From NCBI GenBank assembly GCA_021793395.1, contig JAJYSU010000008.1, positions 1-55,217 of the forward strand: 55,217 nucleotides of DNA. The letters are read 5' to 3'. The stretch comes from Actinomycetes bacterium. GTDB taxonomy: Bacteria > Actinomycetota > Acidimicrobiia > Acidimicrobiales > RAAP-2. A program made the position numbers and the translations under genes. Shown here in pieces: positions 46,061-54,350 of the stretch. How positions within the stretch are numbered: position 1 is the stretch's first letter; each line of letters begins with the position of its first letter. A model generated the notes under the pieces. That model did no database searches. It saw only the letters and a program-made list of their open reading frames with translations, and was not told the DNA's origin.

Positions 46061-46702
46061 GTGATTCGCATCCTGCTGGTCGACGATCACGAGATCGTGC
46101 GCCGAGGGCTACGCGACCTCTTGGAGATGAACGACGACCTTCGCGTCGTCGCCGAGGCCGGATCGCTGGCCGACGCCGACGAAATCGACGCCAGCGTGCT
46201 GGACGTCGCGGTGCTCGACGTCCGTCTGCCCGACGGCAGCGGGGTCGACCTGTGCCGCACGCTACGCGAGCGCCACCCCGGCCTCGCGTGCCTGATGCTC
46301 ACCTCCTTCTCCGACAACGAAGCCATGAACGCCGCCGTGCTGGCGGGGGCGCGGGGCTACGTGCTAAAGAACGTGCACGGCGACGAGCTCGTGGACGCCA
46401 TTCGTCGCGTCGCCGAGGGCGAGACGCTGCTCACGACCGATCAGATCGAGCGTGCCCGCGAACGACTACGTCGCCAGATCAGCGAAGACGTACGCCTGGA
46501 GAGCCTGAGCGGACAGGAGCGGCGAATCCTCGAGCTACTGAGCGAGGGTCTCTCCAATCGCGAGATCGCTAACGTCATGTTCCTCGCCGAGAAGACCGTG
46601 AAGAACTACGTCTCGAACCTGCTAGCCAAACTCGGCTTCCAGCGGCGCACCGAGGCCGCCCTCTTCGCCCAACGCCAAGCGCAGCGCCACCACCTCGACT
46701 AG
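46061..46702 (+). CDS. NarL/LuxR-family response regulator, DevR (DosR)-like
   Basis: 213 aa. Receiver domain with DD at 8-9, phospho-acceptor Asp53 in VLDVRLPDGSG and the Lys in GYVLKNV; C-terminal LuxR helix-turn-helix LSEGLSNREIANVMFLAEKTVKNYVSNLLAKLG followed by RRTEAALFA, very close to DevR/DosR. It is the partner of the adjacent kinase. DevR controls hypoxia and NO-dormancy genes in mycobacteria; targets here are unknown. GTG 46061 is one base after the kinase stop. It is convergent with map, with 34 bases between and no visible terminator. Confidence 0.92.
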   Translation: MIRILLVDDHEIVRRGLRDLLEMNDDLRVVAEAGSLADADEIDASVLDVAVLDVRLPDGSGVDLCRTLRERHPGLACLMLTSFSDNEAMNAAVLAGARGYVLKNVHGDELVDAIRRVAEGETLLTTDQIERARERLRRQISEDVRLESLSGQERRILELLSEGLSNREIANVMFLAEKTVKNYVSNLLAKLGFQRRTEAALFAQRQAQRHHLD

Positions 46703-46736
46703 TCGGTCCGCCACCCGCGACGACGCGGCTCGCCAC

Positions 46737-47477
46737 CTAGAGCCGCGTGAAGACCTCGGGACCCTCGTCGGTCACGGCGATCGTGTGCTCGAAGTGGGCC
46801 GACAACGACCCGTCAGCGGTCATGACACCCCACCCGTCATCGAGCACGTAGGTGTCGTAGCCGCCGACGTTCACCATCGGCTCGACCGCGAAGACCATTC
46901 CCGACTTCAGCGTGGGCCCCGGCGTCCCCGGCCAGTAGTTCGGCACCTGGGGGCTCTCGTGCATGGCGGTGCCGATGGCGTGCCCGACGTACTCGCGCAC
47001 GACCGAGTACCCGGCCGCCTCCGCGACGCGCTGCACCGCCCGACCCACCTCGTGAAGACGCTCACCGATCACCAGGTGATCGATACCGGCCCACAGTGAC
47101 CGCTCGGTTACCTCGATCAGTCGACGCGCCTCGTCGCTCACCTCGCCCACCGGGGCGGTGTAGGCCGCGTCCCCGTGGTAGCCCTCGACGATCGCCCCGC
47201 AGTCCACTGAGATGATGTCGCCCTCCTCCAGCACCCGAGCGCCCGGTATGCCGTGCACAATCATGTCGTTAGGGCTCGTGCAGATGACGGCCGGAAAGCC
47301 GTGGTAGTGGAGGAAGTTCGACCGGGCGCCGCGCCGCTCGAGCACGTCGGCGGCGACCTCGTTCAGTCGCGCCGTGGTTACACCGGGACGGATCGCCGCG
47401 CGAGTGGCCTCGTGCATCTCGGCCACGACGCGGCCGGCACGGCGCATCTTGTCGAGTTCGTCGCGCGAGCGCCTCAC
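46737..47477 (-). CDS. map: Methionine aminopeptidase type I
   Basis: 246 aa. Removes N-terminal Met. Metal ligands in SVDCGAIVEGYHGDAAYT, YVGHAIGTAMHESPQVPNY, and VFAVEPMV...FEHTIAVT. Short type Ia form without the N-terminal zinc-finger extension. GTG overlaps the adk stop by four bases. In related genomes infA follows; here the inserted region starts after its stop. Confidence 0.97.
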   Translation of the reverse strand: MRRSRDELDKMRRAGRVVAEMHEATRAAIRPGVTTARLNEVAADVLERRGARSNFLHYHGFPAVICTSPNDMIVHGIPGARVLEEGDIISVDCGAIVEGYHGDAAYTAPVGEVSDEARRLIEVTERSLWAGIDHLVIGERLHEVGRAVQRVAEAAGYSVVREYVGHAIGTAMHESPQVPNYWPGTPGPTLKSGMVFAVEPMVNVGGYDTYVLDDGWGVMTADGSLSAHFEHTIAVTDEGPEVFTRL

Positions 47478-48130
47478 TCCAGACCCCGCTCGGCCAGTAC
47501 CGCCTCGAGTGCGGCGGTCACCTCGTCCGGAGTTCCCGCACCGTCGACGCGCACCAGCAGCCCCCGGGCCGCGTAGTAGTCAAGCAGGGGCGCCGTGTCG
47601 CGCTCGTAGGCCGCCAAGCGTGCGGCAATGGCCTCGGGTTGATCGTCCGCGCGCTGCACGACCCGCCCTCCGCACGCGTGACAGAGCGCGGCCAGCGCGT
47701 CGGGGTCGGTCGCGGTGTAGGTGGCGCCGCATCCCTCGCAGACCCGGCGCGAGGAGAGTCGCTCGCTCACGAGCGCGGTGGGGATGTCGAGGTTGATGCA
47801 GGCCTTGACACCGTCATCACCGAGTTGAGAATCTAGCGAGCGCGCCTGATCGAGCGTGCGGGGATAGCCGTCGAACAGCGCGCCGCGGACGGCGTCGGGT
47901 TGAGCGAGCCGCTCGGCCACCAAACGATTCACGAGGTCGTCGGAGACCAGCTCGCCGGCCTCGAGAACCGCCGCCACGTCGCGGCCCAGCGGGCTGTCCG
48001 CCTGGACCGCGGCGCGCAGGATGTCGCCCGTCGACACGTGCACGACGCCGTGGCGCGACGCCAGCCGCTCGCACTGCGTACCCTTGCCCGCCCCTTGTTT
48101 ACCCAGCACCACCAGGAAGAGTCGCGCCAT
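47474..48130 (-). CDS. adk: Adenylate kinase, zinc-LID type
   Basis: 218 aa. P-loop GKQGAGKGTQCERLA, NMP-binding STGDILRAAVQADSPLG, FDGYPRTLDQA and a long LID with four cysteines (CEGCGATYT...CHACGG) for structural zinc. ATG 48130 is two bases after the secY stop. Confidence 0.97.
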   Translation of the reverse strand: MARLFLVVLGKQGAGKGTQCERLASRHGVVHVSTGDILRAAVQADSPLGRDVAAVLEAGELVSDDLVNRLVAERLAQPDAVRGALFDGYPRTLDQARSLDSQLGDDGVKACINLDIPTALVSERLSSRRVCEGCGATYTATDPDALAALCHACGGRVVQRADDQPEAIAARLAAYERDTAPLLDYYAARGLLVRVDGAGTPDEVTAALEAVLAERGLE

Positions 48131-48132
48131 GG

Positions 48133-49422
48133 CTACTTCTTCAGGAAGCCTTCGTAGTTACGCATCATCAACTGGCTGTCGATCTGGCGCATCGTCTCCA
48201 GGGCCACGCCGACCGCGATAAGAAGCGTCACGCCGTAGTAGGGGAACCGGTTGATGTTCCACAACGCCATCAGGATGCTCGGAATCACCGCGACCGACGC
48301 CAGGAAGAGCGCTCCCACCGTGGTGATGCGGCTCAGCATCTTGGCGAAGTAGCGCTCGGTGGGCAGGCCCGGCCGGATGCCGGGCACGAATCCACCCTGC
48401 TGGCGCAGCAGTTCGGCCTGCTGGTGAGGCTCGAAGGCGATATAGACGTAGAAGAACGTAAAGGCCAGAATCAGAACGAAGTCCGAGATGATGTAGAAGA
48501 AGCTGGTCGGGTGCAGCGACGAGTTAACGAAGCTCTGGAAGCTCGCCCACGGCACCACGTTGGACAGCAACACCGGTATGTACAGTACTGATGAGGCGAA
48601 GATGATCGGAATCACGCCGGACTGGTTGACCTTAAGCGGGATGTAGGTCGAGTTGCCGCCCATCTCGCGGCGACCCACCACTCGGCGCGCGAAGGTGACG
48701 GGAATGCGCCGCTGCCCGTTGTCCATGAAGACGATCAGCACCAGTAGGGCGATCGACACCACCAGGATGATCACGAACTTGAAGACGCCACCCTCGGAGT
48801 AGACCGCCTCGCCGCCCGAGGGGATGCCGGCCACCACGTTGGCGAAGATCAACAGGCTCATGCCCTGACCAACGCCGCGCTGGGTGATCAACTCCGCCAG
48901 CCACATGACGAATGCCGTCCCCGCGGTCATCACCAACACCATGAACAGCCCGAGCCAGATCGTGAACTTGGGAATGAGGTCGATATTGAAGCCCAGTAGC
49001 GCCTGGTCGTGGCCGTGGAAGGCGTAGATGAGTCCCGTCGACTGCAACAGCGCCAGGCCGATGGTCAGGTAGCGAGTCGTCTGAGTGATCTTCTTCTGGC
49101 CTACCGGACCCTCGTCGCGCCACTCGGTCAACTTCGGAATGACCGTCGTCAGCAACTGGATGACGATCGAGCTCGTGATGTAGGGCATCACGCCTAGACC
49201 GAAAACGGCGAGTCGTGTCAGGGCTCCGCCCGAGAACAGGTTAAGAAAGCCCAGCACGCCGCTGGCTCCCGCCTTGGACTGGAGCAACTGCACCTGGGAC
49301 CAGCTCACGCCGGGAATCGGCAGGTTGGCACCCAACTGGTACAGGCCGATAATCGCCACGGTGAACAGGACCTTGTTACGAAGGTCCGGGACCCGGAAGA
49401 TATTGGCGAGTCGTGTCAGCAC
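48133..49422 (-). CDS. secY: Protein translocase subunit SecY
   Basis: 429 aa with ten membrane helices. N-terminal RNKVLFTVAIIGLYQLGANLPIPGV, plug-region LNLFSGGALTRLAVFGLGVMPYITSSIVIQLL, cytoplasmic loop GQRRIPVTFARRVVGRREMGGNSTYIPLKVNQSGVIPIIFASSVL, and VPGIRPGLPTERY. GTG 49422; rplO ends five bases upstream. Confidence 0.97.
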   Translation of the reverse strand: MLTRLANIFRVPDLRNKVLFTVAIIGLYQLGANLPIPGVSWSQVQLLQSKAGASGVLGFLNLFSGGALTRLAVFGLGVMPYITSSIVIQLLTTVIPKLTEWRDEGPVGQKKITQTTRYLTIGLALLQSTGLIYAFHGHDQALLGFNIDLIPKFTIWLGLFMVLVMTAGTAFVMWLAELITQRGVGQGMSLLIFANVVAGIPSGGEAVYSEGGVFKFVIILVVSIALLVLIVFMDNGQRRIPVTFARRVVGRREMGGNSTYIPLKVNQSGVIPIIFASSVLYIPVLLSNVVPWASFQSFVNSSLHPTSFFYIISDFVLILAFTFFYVYIAFEPHQQAELLRQQGGFVPGIRPGLPTERYFAKMLSRITTVGALFLASVAVIPSILMALWNINRFPYYGVTLLIAVGVALETMRQIDSQLMMRNYEGFLKK

Positions 49423-49427
49423 GAGGA

Positions 49428-49913
49428 CTACCGGTTCTGGTGCTGGTTGCCCGCCGCGGGCGGACGCACGGCGAAGGGCTTGTCGAGCACGACCACCGTG
49501 CCACCCGCCGACTCAATCGCGGCGCGCGCCGTGGCCGAGAACGCGTGGGCCTGCACGTGTAGTGCCGTGCTCAGCGTGCCGCGGCCGAGGACTTTGACCA
49601 GGTCGCGACGTCGCGCCAGACCCCGGTCGACCAGTACCTCGTAGGTCACGTCGGTGACACCGAGCGCCGCGAGGGCGTCGAGGTTCACGGGGGTGTAGGC
49701 GACGCGGAACGGGTTCGTAAACCCCTTCAACTTAGGAATGCGCTGGATGAGCGGCAACTGCCCACCCTCGAACCCGGCGGGGATCTGTCGGCGTGCCTTC
49801 TGGCCCTTGGTACCGCGACCGGCGGTCTTGCCGCCCTTGCCGGCGATACCGCGCCCCACGACCTTCTTGCGGTGCGTGGCGCCACGGGGAGCCTTTAGCT
49901 CGTGCAACTTCAT
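49428..49913 (-). CDS. rplO: 50S ribosomal protein L15
   Basis: 161 aa. [36 protein letters not shown] and FEGGQLPLIQRIPKLKGF are the L15 blocks. ATG 49913 overlaps the rpmD stop (ATGA). The C-terminal tail RPPAAGNQHQNR is poorly conserved. Confidence 0.97.
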   Translation of the reverse strand: MKLHELKAPRGATHRKKVVGRGIAGKGGKTAGRGTKGQKARRQIPAGFEGGQLPLIQRIPKLKGFTNPFRVAYTPVNLDALAALGVTDVTYEVLVDRGLARRRDLVKVLGRGTLSTALHVQAHAFSATARAAIESAGGTVVVLDKPFAVRPPAAGNQHQNR

Positions 49914-50095
49914 TCGCTCACCTCTTCCACAGTGATCAAGTGCGGCACCCGGGCGATCATGCCCCGGATCTCGGGACGATCGGCCAGCACATTCGACTGG
50001 CCGATGCCGCGCAGCCCCAGCGCGCGAAGCGTTCCACGGTGCTTAGGCTTCGTGCCGATCGACGAGCGAACCTGCGTGACCTTGACGCGATTCAT
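49910..50095 (-). CDS. rpmD: 50S ribosomal protein L30
   Basis: 61 aa. [32 protein letters not shown] is the family signature; [19 protein letters not shown] ends it. Overlaps rpsE and rplO by four bases each. Confidence 0.96.
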   Translation of the reverse strand: MNRVKVTQVRSSIGTKPKHRGTLRALGLRGIGQSNVLADRPEIRGMIARVPHLITVEEVSE

Positions 50096-50649
50096 GACAC
50101 CCCTTCCGTCTTGAAGAGATCACCCTCGCGCTGACGCTCGCGGTAGGCCCGCAACGTTCCCGACGGGATAACGTGATCGATGACGTGGCCGCGCGAGGAC
50201 GCGATCTCCTCGGGGCGACGCAACTGCTTGAGCCCCTCGATGGTGGCGTGAGCGACGTTGATGCCGTTAGAGGAGCCCAACGACTTGGCGATGATGTCCT
50301 TCACTCCGGCCATCTCGAGGATCGCGCGTGCGGCCCCACCGGCGATAACCCCGGTGCCCGGAGCCGCGGGCTTCATGAGCACCCGGCCCGCACCCGAGGA
50401 TCCGATGACGGGATAGACGATCGTCGACCCCGCGAGCGGTACGTCGAAGAGGTTCTTGCGCGCCTCCTCAATCCCCTTCTGCACGGCCAGACCGGCCTCT
50501 TTGGCCTTGCCGTAGCCCAGACCGACGCGACCCTTGCCGTCCCCGATGACCATCAGGGCCGTGAAGGAGAAGCGACGCCCACCCTTCACCACTTTGGACA
50601 CGCGGTTCACCTTGATGGTGCGCTCCTCGTACTGTTCGAGATCGCTCAT
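50092..50649 (-). CDS. rpsE: 30S ribosomal protein S5
   Basis: 185 aa. N-terminal dsRBD-like domain with [36 protein letters not shown]-terminal domain with [36 protein letters not shown]. Affects decoding accuracy with S4. Its ATG shares one base with the rplR stop. Confidence 0.97.
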   Translation of the reverse strand: MSDLEQYEERTIKVNRVSKVVKGGRRFSFTALMVIGDGKGRVGLGYGKAKEAGLAVQKGIEEARKNLFDVPLAGSTIVYPVIGSSGAGRVLMKPAAPGTGVIAGGAARAILEMAGVKDIIAKSLGSSNGINVAHATIEGLKQLRRPEEIASSRGHVIDHVIPSGTLRAYRERQREGDLFKTEGVS

Positions 50650-51005
50650 TAGAACTCCAGTCCTCCGGCGCGTAGCTCGTCGGCGAAGGCGGCGACGCGG
50701 CCGTGGTAGTCGTAGCCGCCGCGATCGAAGACCACGGTGGTGATGCCGGCAGCGCGAGCCCGCTCACTCAGCAGGGCCGCGACCGCCTTGGCTCCGGCGA
50801 TGTTGCCGCCCGAGACGGAACGCAGCGCGGGCTCCACCGACGAGGCGGCGGCCAGGGTGCGCCCGGCGTCGTCGTCGATGATCTGCGCGGAGATGTGCTT
50901 GTGGGAGCGGCTCAGCGCGACGCGGGGACGCAACGCGGTGCCGGCCAACCGGCGCCGGATGCGTGCGTGACGGCGCTGACGCAACTCACGAGTAGTGCGG
51001 GCCAT
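50649..51005 (-). CDS. rplR: 50S ribosomal protein L18
   Basis: 118 aa, binds 5S r[40 protein letters not shown] and [26 protein letters not shown] are the family ends. Directly adjacent to the rplF stop. Confidence 0.97.
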   Translation of the reverse strand: MARTTRELRQRRHARIRRRLAGTALRPRVALSRSHKHISAQIIDDDAGRTLAAASSVEPALRSVSGGNIAGAKAVAALLSERARAAGITTVVFDRGGYDYHGRVAAFADELRAGGLEF

Positions 51006-51545
51006 TTACTTCGCTGCCTTTCCTGCCTTGCGCGCCACCCGCTCACCGAGGTAGCGCACTCCCTTGCCCTTGTAGGGCTCGGGCTTGCGGAGCTTGCGGA
51101 TGGACGCGGCCACCTGGCCCACGACCTCCTTATCGGGTCCCTTGACCACGACGCGCGTCGGGGTGGGAACATCGAAGGTCACTCCCTCGGGAGCGCGAAA
51201 CTGCACCGGGTGCGAGTAACCCAACGCCAGGTCGAGCACGGTGGGCGCCGAGGTGGCGGCGCGGTAACCCACGCCGATGATCTCCAACTCCTTGGTCCAG
51301 CCGCTCGTGACGCCGGTCACCATATTGGAGACCAGAGTGCGCGTCAGGCCGTGTAGTGCACGCTGGCGCGTCTCGTCGCTCGCGCGCTCGACACTCAGAA
51401 CATCGCCTTCCTGGGAGAGCGTGATGCCCTCGGGAAGTACGCGGCTGAGGGTGGCCTGAGGCCCCGTGACCGTGACGACGTTGTCGGACACGCTCACCGT
51501 GACGGCCGCGGGCACCGTGATCGGATTTCGACCGATACGCGACAT
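51006..51545 (-). CDS. rplF: 50S ribosomal protein L6
   Basis: 179 aa. MSRIGRNPITVPAAV start, GLTRTLVSNMVTGVTSGWTKELEIIGVGYRA and the closing IRKLRKPEPYKGKGVRYLGERV are conserved. 27 bases after rpsH. Confidence 0.97.
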   Translation of the reverse strand: MSRIGRNPITVPAAVTVSVSDNVVTVTGPQATLSRVLPEGITLSQEGDVLSVERASDETRQRALHGLTRTLVSNMVTGVTSGWTKELEIIGVGYRAATSAPTVLDLALGYSHPVQFRAPEGVTFDVPTPTRVVVKGPDKEVVGQVAASIRKLRKPEPYKGKGVRYLGERVARKAGKAAK

Positions 51546-51572
51546 CAGCGCACTTCCTTTCTCGTCGCAGTG

Positions 51573-51977
51573 TTACCAGACATAGCAGAGCACCTCGCCA
51601 CCCAAACGGGCCTTGCGCGCTTCACGGTCGGTCATCAGCCCACGGCTGGTGGACACGACGGCGACGCCCACGCCACCGAGAACTTTGGGCATCTGGTCGG
51701 ACTTCTTATAGATTCGCAGACCGGGCTTGGAGACTCGCTTGATACCGATGATCGACTTGCGCCGATCCTCGGCGTACTTAAGGTCAATCTTCAGCGTCGA
51801 GCCCGGCTTGTCGGTGTTCGGCGTCACGCGGAATCCCGCAATGAAGCCTTCACGCTCCAGCACACGAGCCAGGTTCTCCTTGAGCTTCGAACTCGGCATC
51901 GATACGTTGTCGAACGCGGCGGCGTTGGCGTTGCGGATGCGCGTCAACATGTCGGCGATGGGGTCAGTCATTGTCAT
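51573..51977 (-). CDS. rpsH: 30S ribosomal protein S8
   Basis: 134 aa. [20 protein letters not shown] start, [29 protein letters not shown] and the C-terminal [36 protein letters not shown] 51977 has AGGAG six bases before; ATG 51971 is a second choice. S8 autoregulates the spc operon in E. coli; no equivalent structure was checked here. Confidence 0.97.
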   Translation of the reverse strand: MTMTDPIADMLTRIRNANAAAFDNVSMPSSKLKENLARVLEREGFIAGFRVTPNTDKPGSTLKIDLKYAEDRRKSIIGIKRVSKPGLRIYKKSDQMPKVLGGVGVAVVSTSRGLMTDREARKARLGGEVLCYVW

Positions 51978-51987
51978 CGCGTCTCTC

Positions 51988-52173
51988 CTACCAACTCGCC
52001 TTGGTCACGCCCGGAACCTCGCCCGCGTGCACCATCTCGCGAAGGCAGATACGGCACAGGCCAAACTTGCGGTACACCGAGCGCGGCCGGCCGCAGCGCT
52101 CGCAGCGCGTGTACGCGCGCGTCGAGAACTTGGGAGTCTGCTGCTGCTTGATCCGAAGGGCTTTCTTCGCCAT
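51988..52173 (-). CDS. rpsZ: 30S ribosomal protein S14 type Z (zinc form)
   Basis: 61 aa. Short C+ form with [20 protein letters not shown] (CxxC, 12 residues, CxxC) binding zinc. Typical for actinobacterial spc operons. A zinc-free rpsN paralogue, if any, lies elsewhere. Confidence 0.97.
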   Translation of the reverse strand: MAKKALRIKQQQTPKFSTRAYTRCERCGRPRSVYRKFGLCRICLREMVHAGEVPGVTKASW

Positions 52174-52175
52174 AA

Positions 52176-52733
52176 CTATCGATTCTCCTGCTTGAAGGGG
52201 AAGCCGTACGCGCGAAGGAACGCGCGGCCCTGCTCGTCGTTGGTCGCCGTGGTCACGATCGTGATGTCGAACCCCCGCGGCGCGTCGATCTTGTCGTAGT
52301 CGATCTCAGGAAAGATCAACTGGTCATTGACGCCGAACGTGTAGTTGCCGTGACCGTCAAAGGAGCGCGGCGACAGTCCCCGGAAGTCGCGGATGCGCGG
52401 AATGGCGAGGCTGATCAGACGATCGAAGAACTCCCACGCGCGGGTGCCACGCAGCGTCACCTTGACGCCAATCGGCTGACCTTCGCGCAACTTGAAACTC
52501 GCGATCGACTGCGTCGCCCGCGTCACCACGGGCTTCTGGCCGGTAATCATCTCGAGGTCACGCTGAGCCCCCTCGAGCAACGAGGCCTGCTGAGTAGCAC
52601 GACCCACGCCCGAGTTAAGAACAATCTTCTCGAGCCGGGGCACCTGCATGATGTTCTCGAGACCCAATTCGACGCGCAGCGCCTCGCGAATCTCGTCGTC
52701 GTAGCGAACCTTGAGACGTGGTCGCACGCTCAT
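52176..52733 (-). CDS. rplE: 50S ribosomal protein L5
   Basis: 185 aa from ATG 52733, which overlaps the rplX stop (ATGA); an in-frame extension of five codons upstream is unlikely. [60 protein letters not shown] and [23 protein letters not shown] are L5 blocks. Binds 5S rRNA. Confidence 0.97.
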   Translation of the reverse strand: MSVRPRLKVRYDDEIREALRVELGLENIMQVPRLEKIVLNSGVGRATQQASLLEGAQRDLEMITGQKPVVTRATQSIASFKLREGQPIGVKVTLRGTRAWEFFDRLISLAIPRIRDFRGLSPRSFDGHGNYTFGVNDQLIFPEIDYDKIDAPRGFDITIVTTATNDEQGRAFLRAYGFPFKQENR

Positions 52734-53035
52734 AGTGCCTCCCCACACTTACGGCACACGCGCACCTTGGTGCCGTCTACCTCGCGATAGCCCGCTTTGG
52801 CCGGGCCCTTGTGACCCGAACACCACAGGCTCACGTTCGACACGTGCATCGGCATCACCTTGTCGATGATGCCCGCCTGCATGTTGGCGCCCGCCAACTT
52901 GGTGTGCCGCTTCGCGATGTTGAGACCGTCCAGCACCACCATGTCACGCTGCGGCAGCGCCTCTTCCACGCGCGAACGCTCGCCGCGGAACTTGCCGGCG
53001 ATCACCAGCACCTCGTCACCCTTACGGATCTTCAT
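52730..53035 (-). CDS. rplX: 50S ribosomal protein L24 with C-terminal C/H-C-C cluster
   Basis: 101 aa. KOW start [23 protein letters not shown] and [12 protein letters not shown] follow the family. The C-terminal part has Cys and His in WCSGHKG and a CRKC pair in [11 protein letters not shown], a variant of the zinc-ribbon-like end seen in some L24 proteins (usually CxxC...CxxC). ATG 53035 has GGAGG seven bases upstream; GTG 53038 would add one residue. Confidence 0.95.
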   Translation of the reverse strand: MKIRKGDEVLVIAGKFRGERSRVEEALPQRDMVVLDGLNIAKRHTKLAGANMQAGIIDKVMPMHVSNVSLWCSGHKGPAKAGYREVDGTKVRVCRKCGEAL

Positions 53036-53403
53036 CACAGCACCTCCGGCGCCAGCGAAATAATGCGCATGAACTTCTTGTCGCGCAGCTCGCGGCCCAC
53101 GGGACCAAAGATGCGCGTCCCGCGCGGCTGGAGCTGATCGTTGATCAGAACGGCGGCGTTCTCGTCGAACTTGATGTACGAACCGTCGGGACGGCGCTTC
53201 TCCTTAGCCGTGCGCACGACCACGCACCGCACGACGTCGCCCTTCTTCACGGCGGCGCCGGGGATCGCGTCCTTCACGGTAGCGATGAACACGTCACCAA
53301 TCGAGGCGTACCGGCGACGCGAGCCACCGAGGACACGAATGCAGAGCACTTCCTTGGCGCCGCTGTTGTCGGCCACCTTGAGTCGGGACTCCTGCTGGAT
53401 CAT
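53035..53403 (-). CDS. rplN: 50S ribosomal protein L14
   Basis: 122 aa. [64 protein letters not shown] and [26 protein letters not shown] are almost invariant in L14. ATG 53403 overlaps the rpsQ stop by four bases. Confidence 0.98.
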   Translation of the reverse strand: MIQQESRLKVADNSGAKEVLCIRVLGGSRRRYASIGDVFIATVKDAIPGAAVKKGDVVRCVVVRTAKEKRRPDGSYIKFDENAAVLINDQLQPRGTRIFGPVGRELRDKKFMRIISLAPEVL

Positions 53404-53678
53404 CGTGCACGCTCCACGATCTCGGTCAGACGCCAGCGCTTCAGCTTCGAGAGAGGACGCGTCTCGACCACGCGAACTCGGTCGCCGACGTGAGCCTCGT
53501 TCTCCGCGTCGTGCACGTACAACTTCTTCGTACGCTGCACCGTCTTACCGTAACGGGCGTGACGTACCCGCTCGTTGACCGCGACGACCAGCGTCGAGGC
53601 CATTTTGTCCGACACCACGACTCCCTCGCGCACCTTGCGCGGGTTCTCGCGGACTGTCTCGTTGGGGGCATCACTCAT
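53400..53678 (-). CDS. rpsQ: 30S ribosomal protein S17
   Basis: 92 aa. [75 protein letters not shown] is the whole OB-fold. ATG overlaps the rpmC stop (ATGA). Confidence 0.97.
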   Translation of the reverse strand: MSDAPNETVRENPRKVREGVVVSDKMASTLVVAVNERVRHARYGKTVQRTKKLYVHDAENEAHVGDRVRVVETRPLSKLKRWRLTEIVERAR

Positions 53679-53911
53679 GACTCACCTTCTTGCGCGGCCT
53701 CGGCGGCCGCAATCTCTCGCTGACGCAGGAACGTGGCCAGGCGCGCAATGTCGCGACGCACGTCCCCGAGCCGAGCTGAGTTGTCCAACTGGCCGGTCGC
53801 CAGCTGGAAACGCAGATTGAACAATTCGCGGCGGCCCTCGCTCAGGCGCTCCACTAGTTCCTGATCACCGAGCAGGCGCAACTCCGCCAGACGTTCTCGT
53901 GTCTTGGCCAT
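53675..53911 (-). CDS. rpmC: 50S ribosomal protein L29
   Basis: 78 aa, two-helix protein near the exit tunnel. [53 protein letters not shown] is the family core; the Ala/Glu tail is variable. One-base overlap with rplP. Confidence 0.96.
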   Translation of the reverse strand: MAKTRERLAELRLLGDQELVERLSEGRRELFNLRFQLATGQLDNSARLGDVRRDIARLATFLRQREIAAAEAAQEGES

Positions 53912-54348
53912 CAGATCGTCACCTCCGGTGTGCCGTGCGTTCCGGGACGCACGATGAACTTCGCCTTGATGGGCAACTTCTGGATCGCACGCTCCATCGC
54001 GGCGCGAGCCAGCGCCTCATCAACGCCTCCCAACTCGAACATCACACGACCGGGCTTGACCACCGCCACCCAGAACTCGGGGTTTCCTTTGCCCGATCCC
54101 ATACGGGTCTCGGCCGGCTTCTGGGTGACCGGCTTGTCGGGAAAGACGCGGATCCAGACTTTGCCGCCACGTCGCACGTGACGAGTCATCGCGATACGAG
54201 CCGCTTCAATCTGGCGCGCCGTAATCCAGCCACGCTCGAGGGCCTGAATACCGAAGTCACCGAAAGCGAGCTCCGTACCTCCCTTGGCCATACCGGGCAT
54301 GCGGCCACGCTGCTGCTTGCGGTGGCGAACCTTACGGGGCATCAACAT
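53911..54348 (-). CDS. rplP: 50S ribosomal protein L16
   Basis: 145 aa. [19 protein letters not shown], the loop near residue 80 with [45 protein letters not shown], and [26 protein letters not shown] 54348 is two bases after the rpsC stop. Confidence 0.98.
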   Translation of the reverse strand: MLMPRKVRHRKQQRGRMPGMAKGGTELAFGDFGIQALERGWITARQIEAARIAMTRHVRRGGKVWIRVFPDKPVTQKPAETRMGSGKGNPEFWVAVVKPGRVMFELGGVDEALARAAMERAIQKLPIKAKFIVRPGTHGTPEVTI

Positions 54349-54350
54349 GA

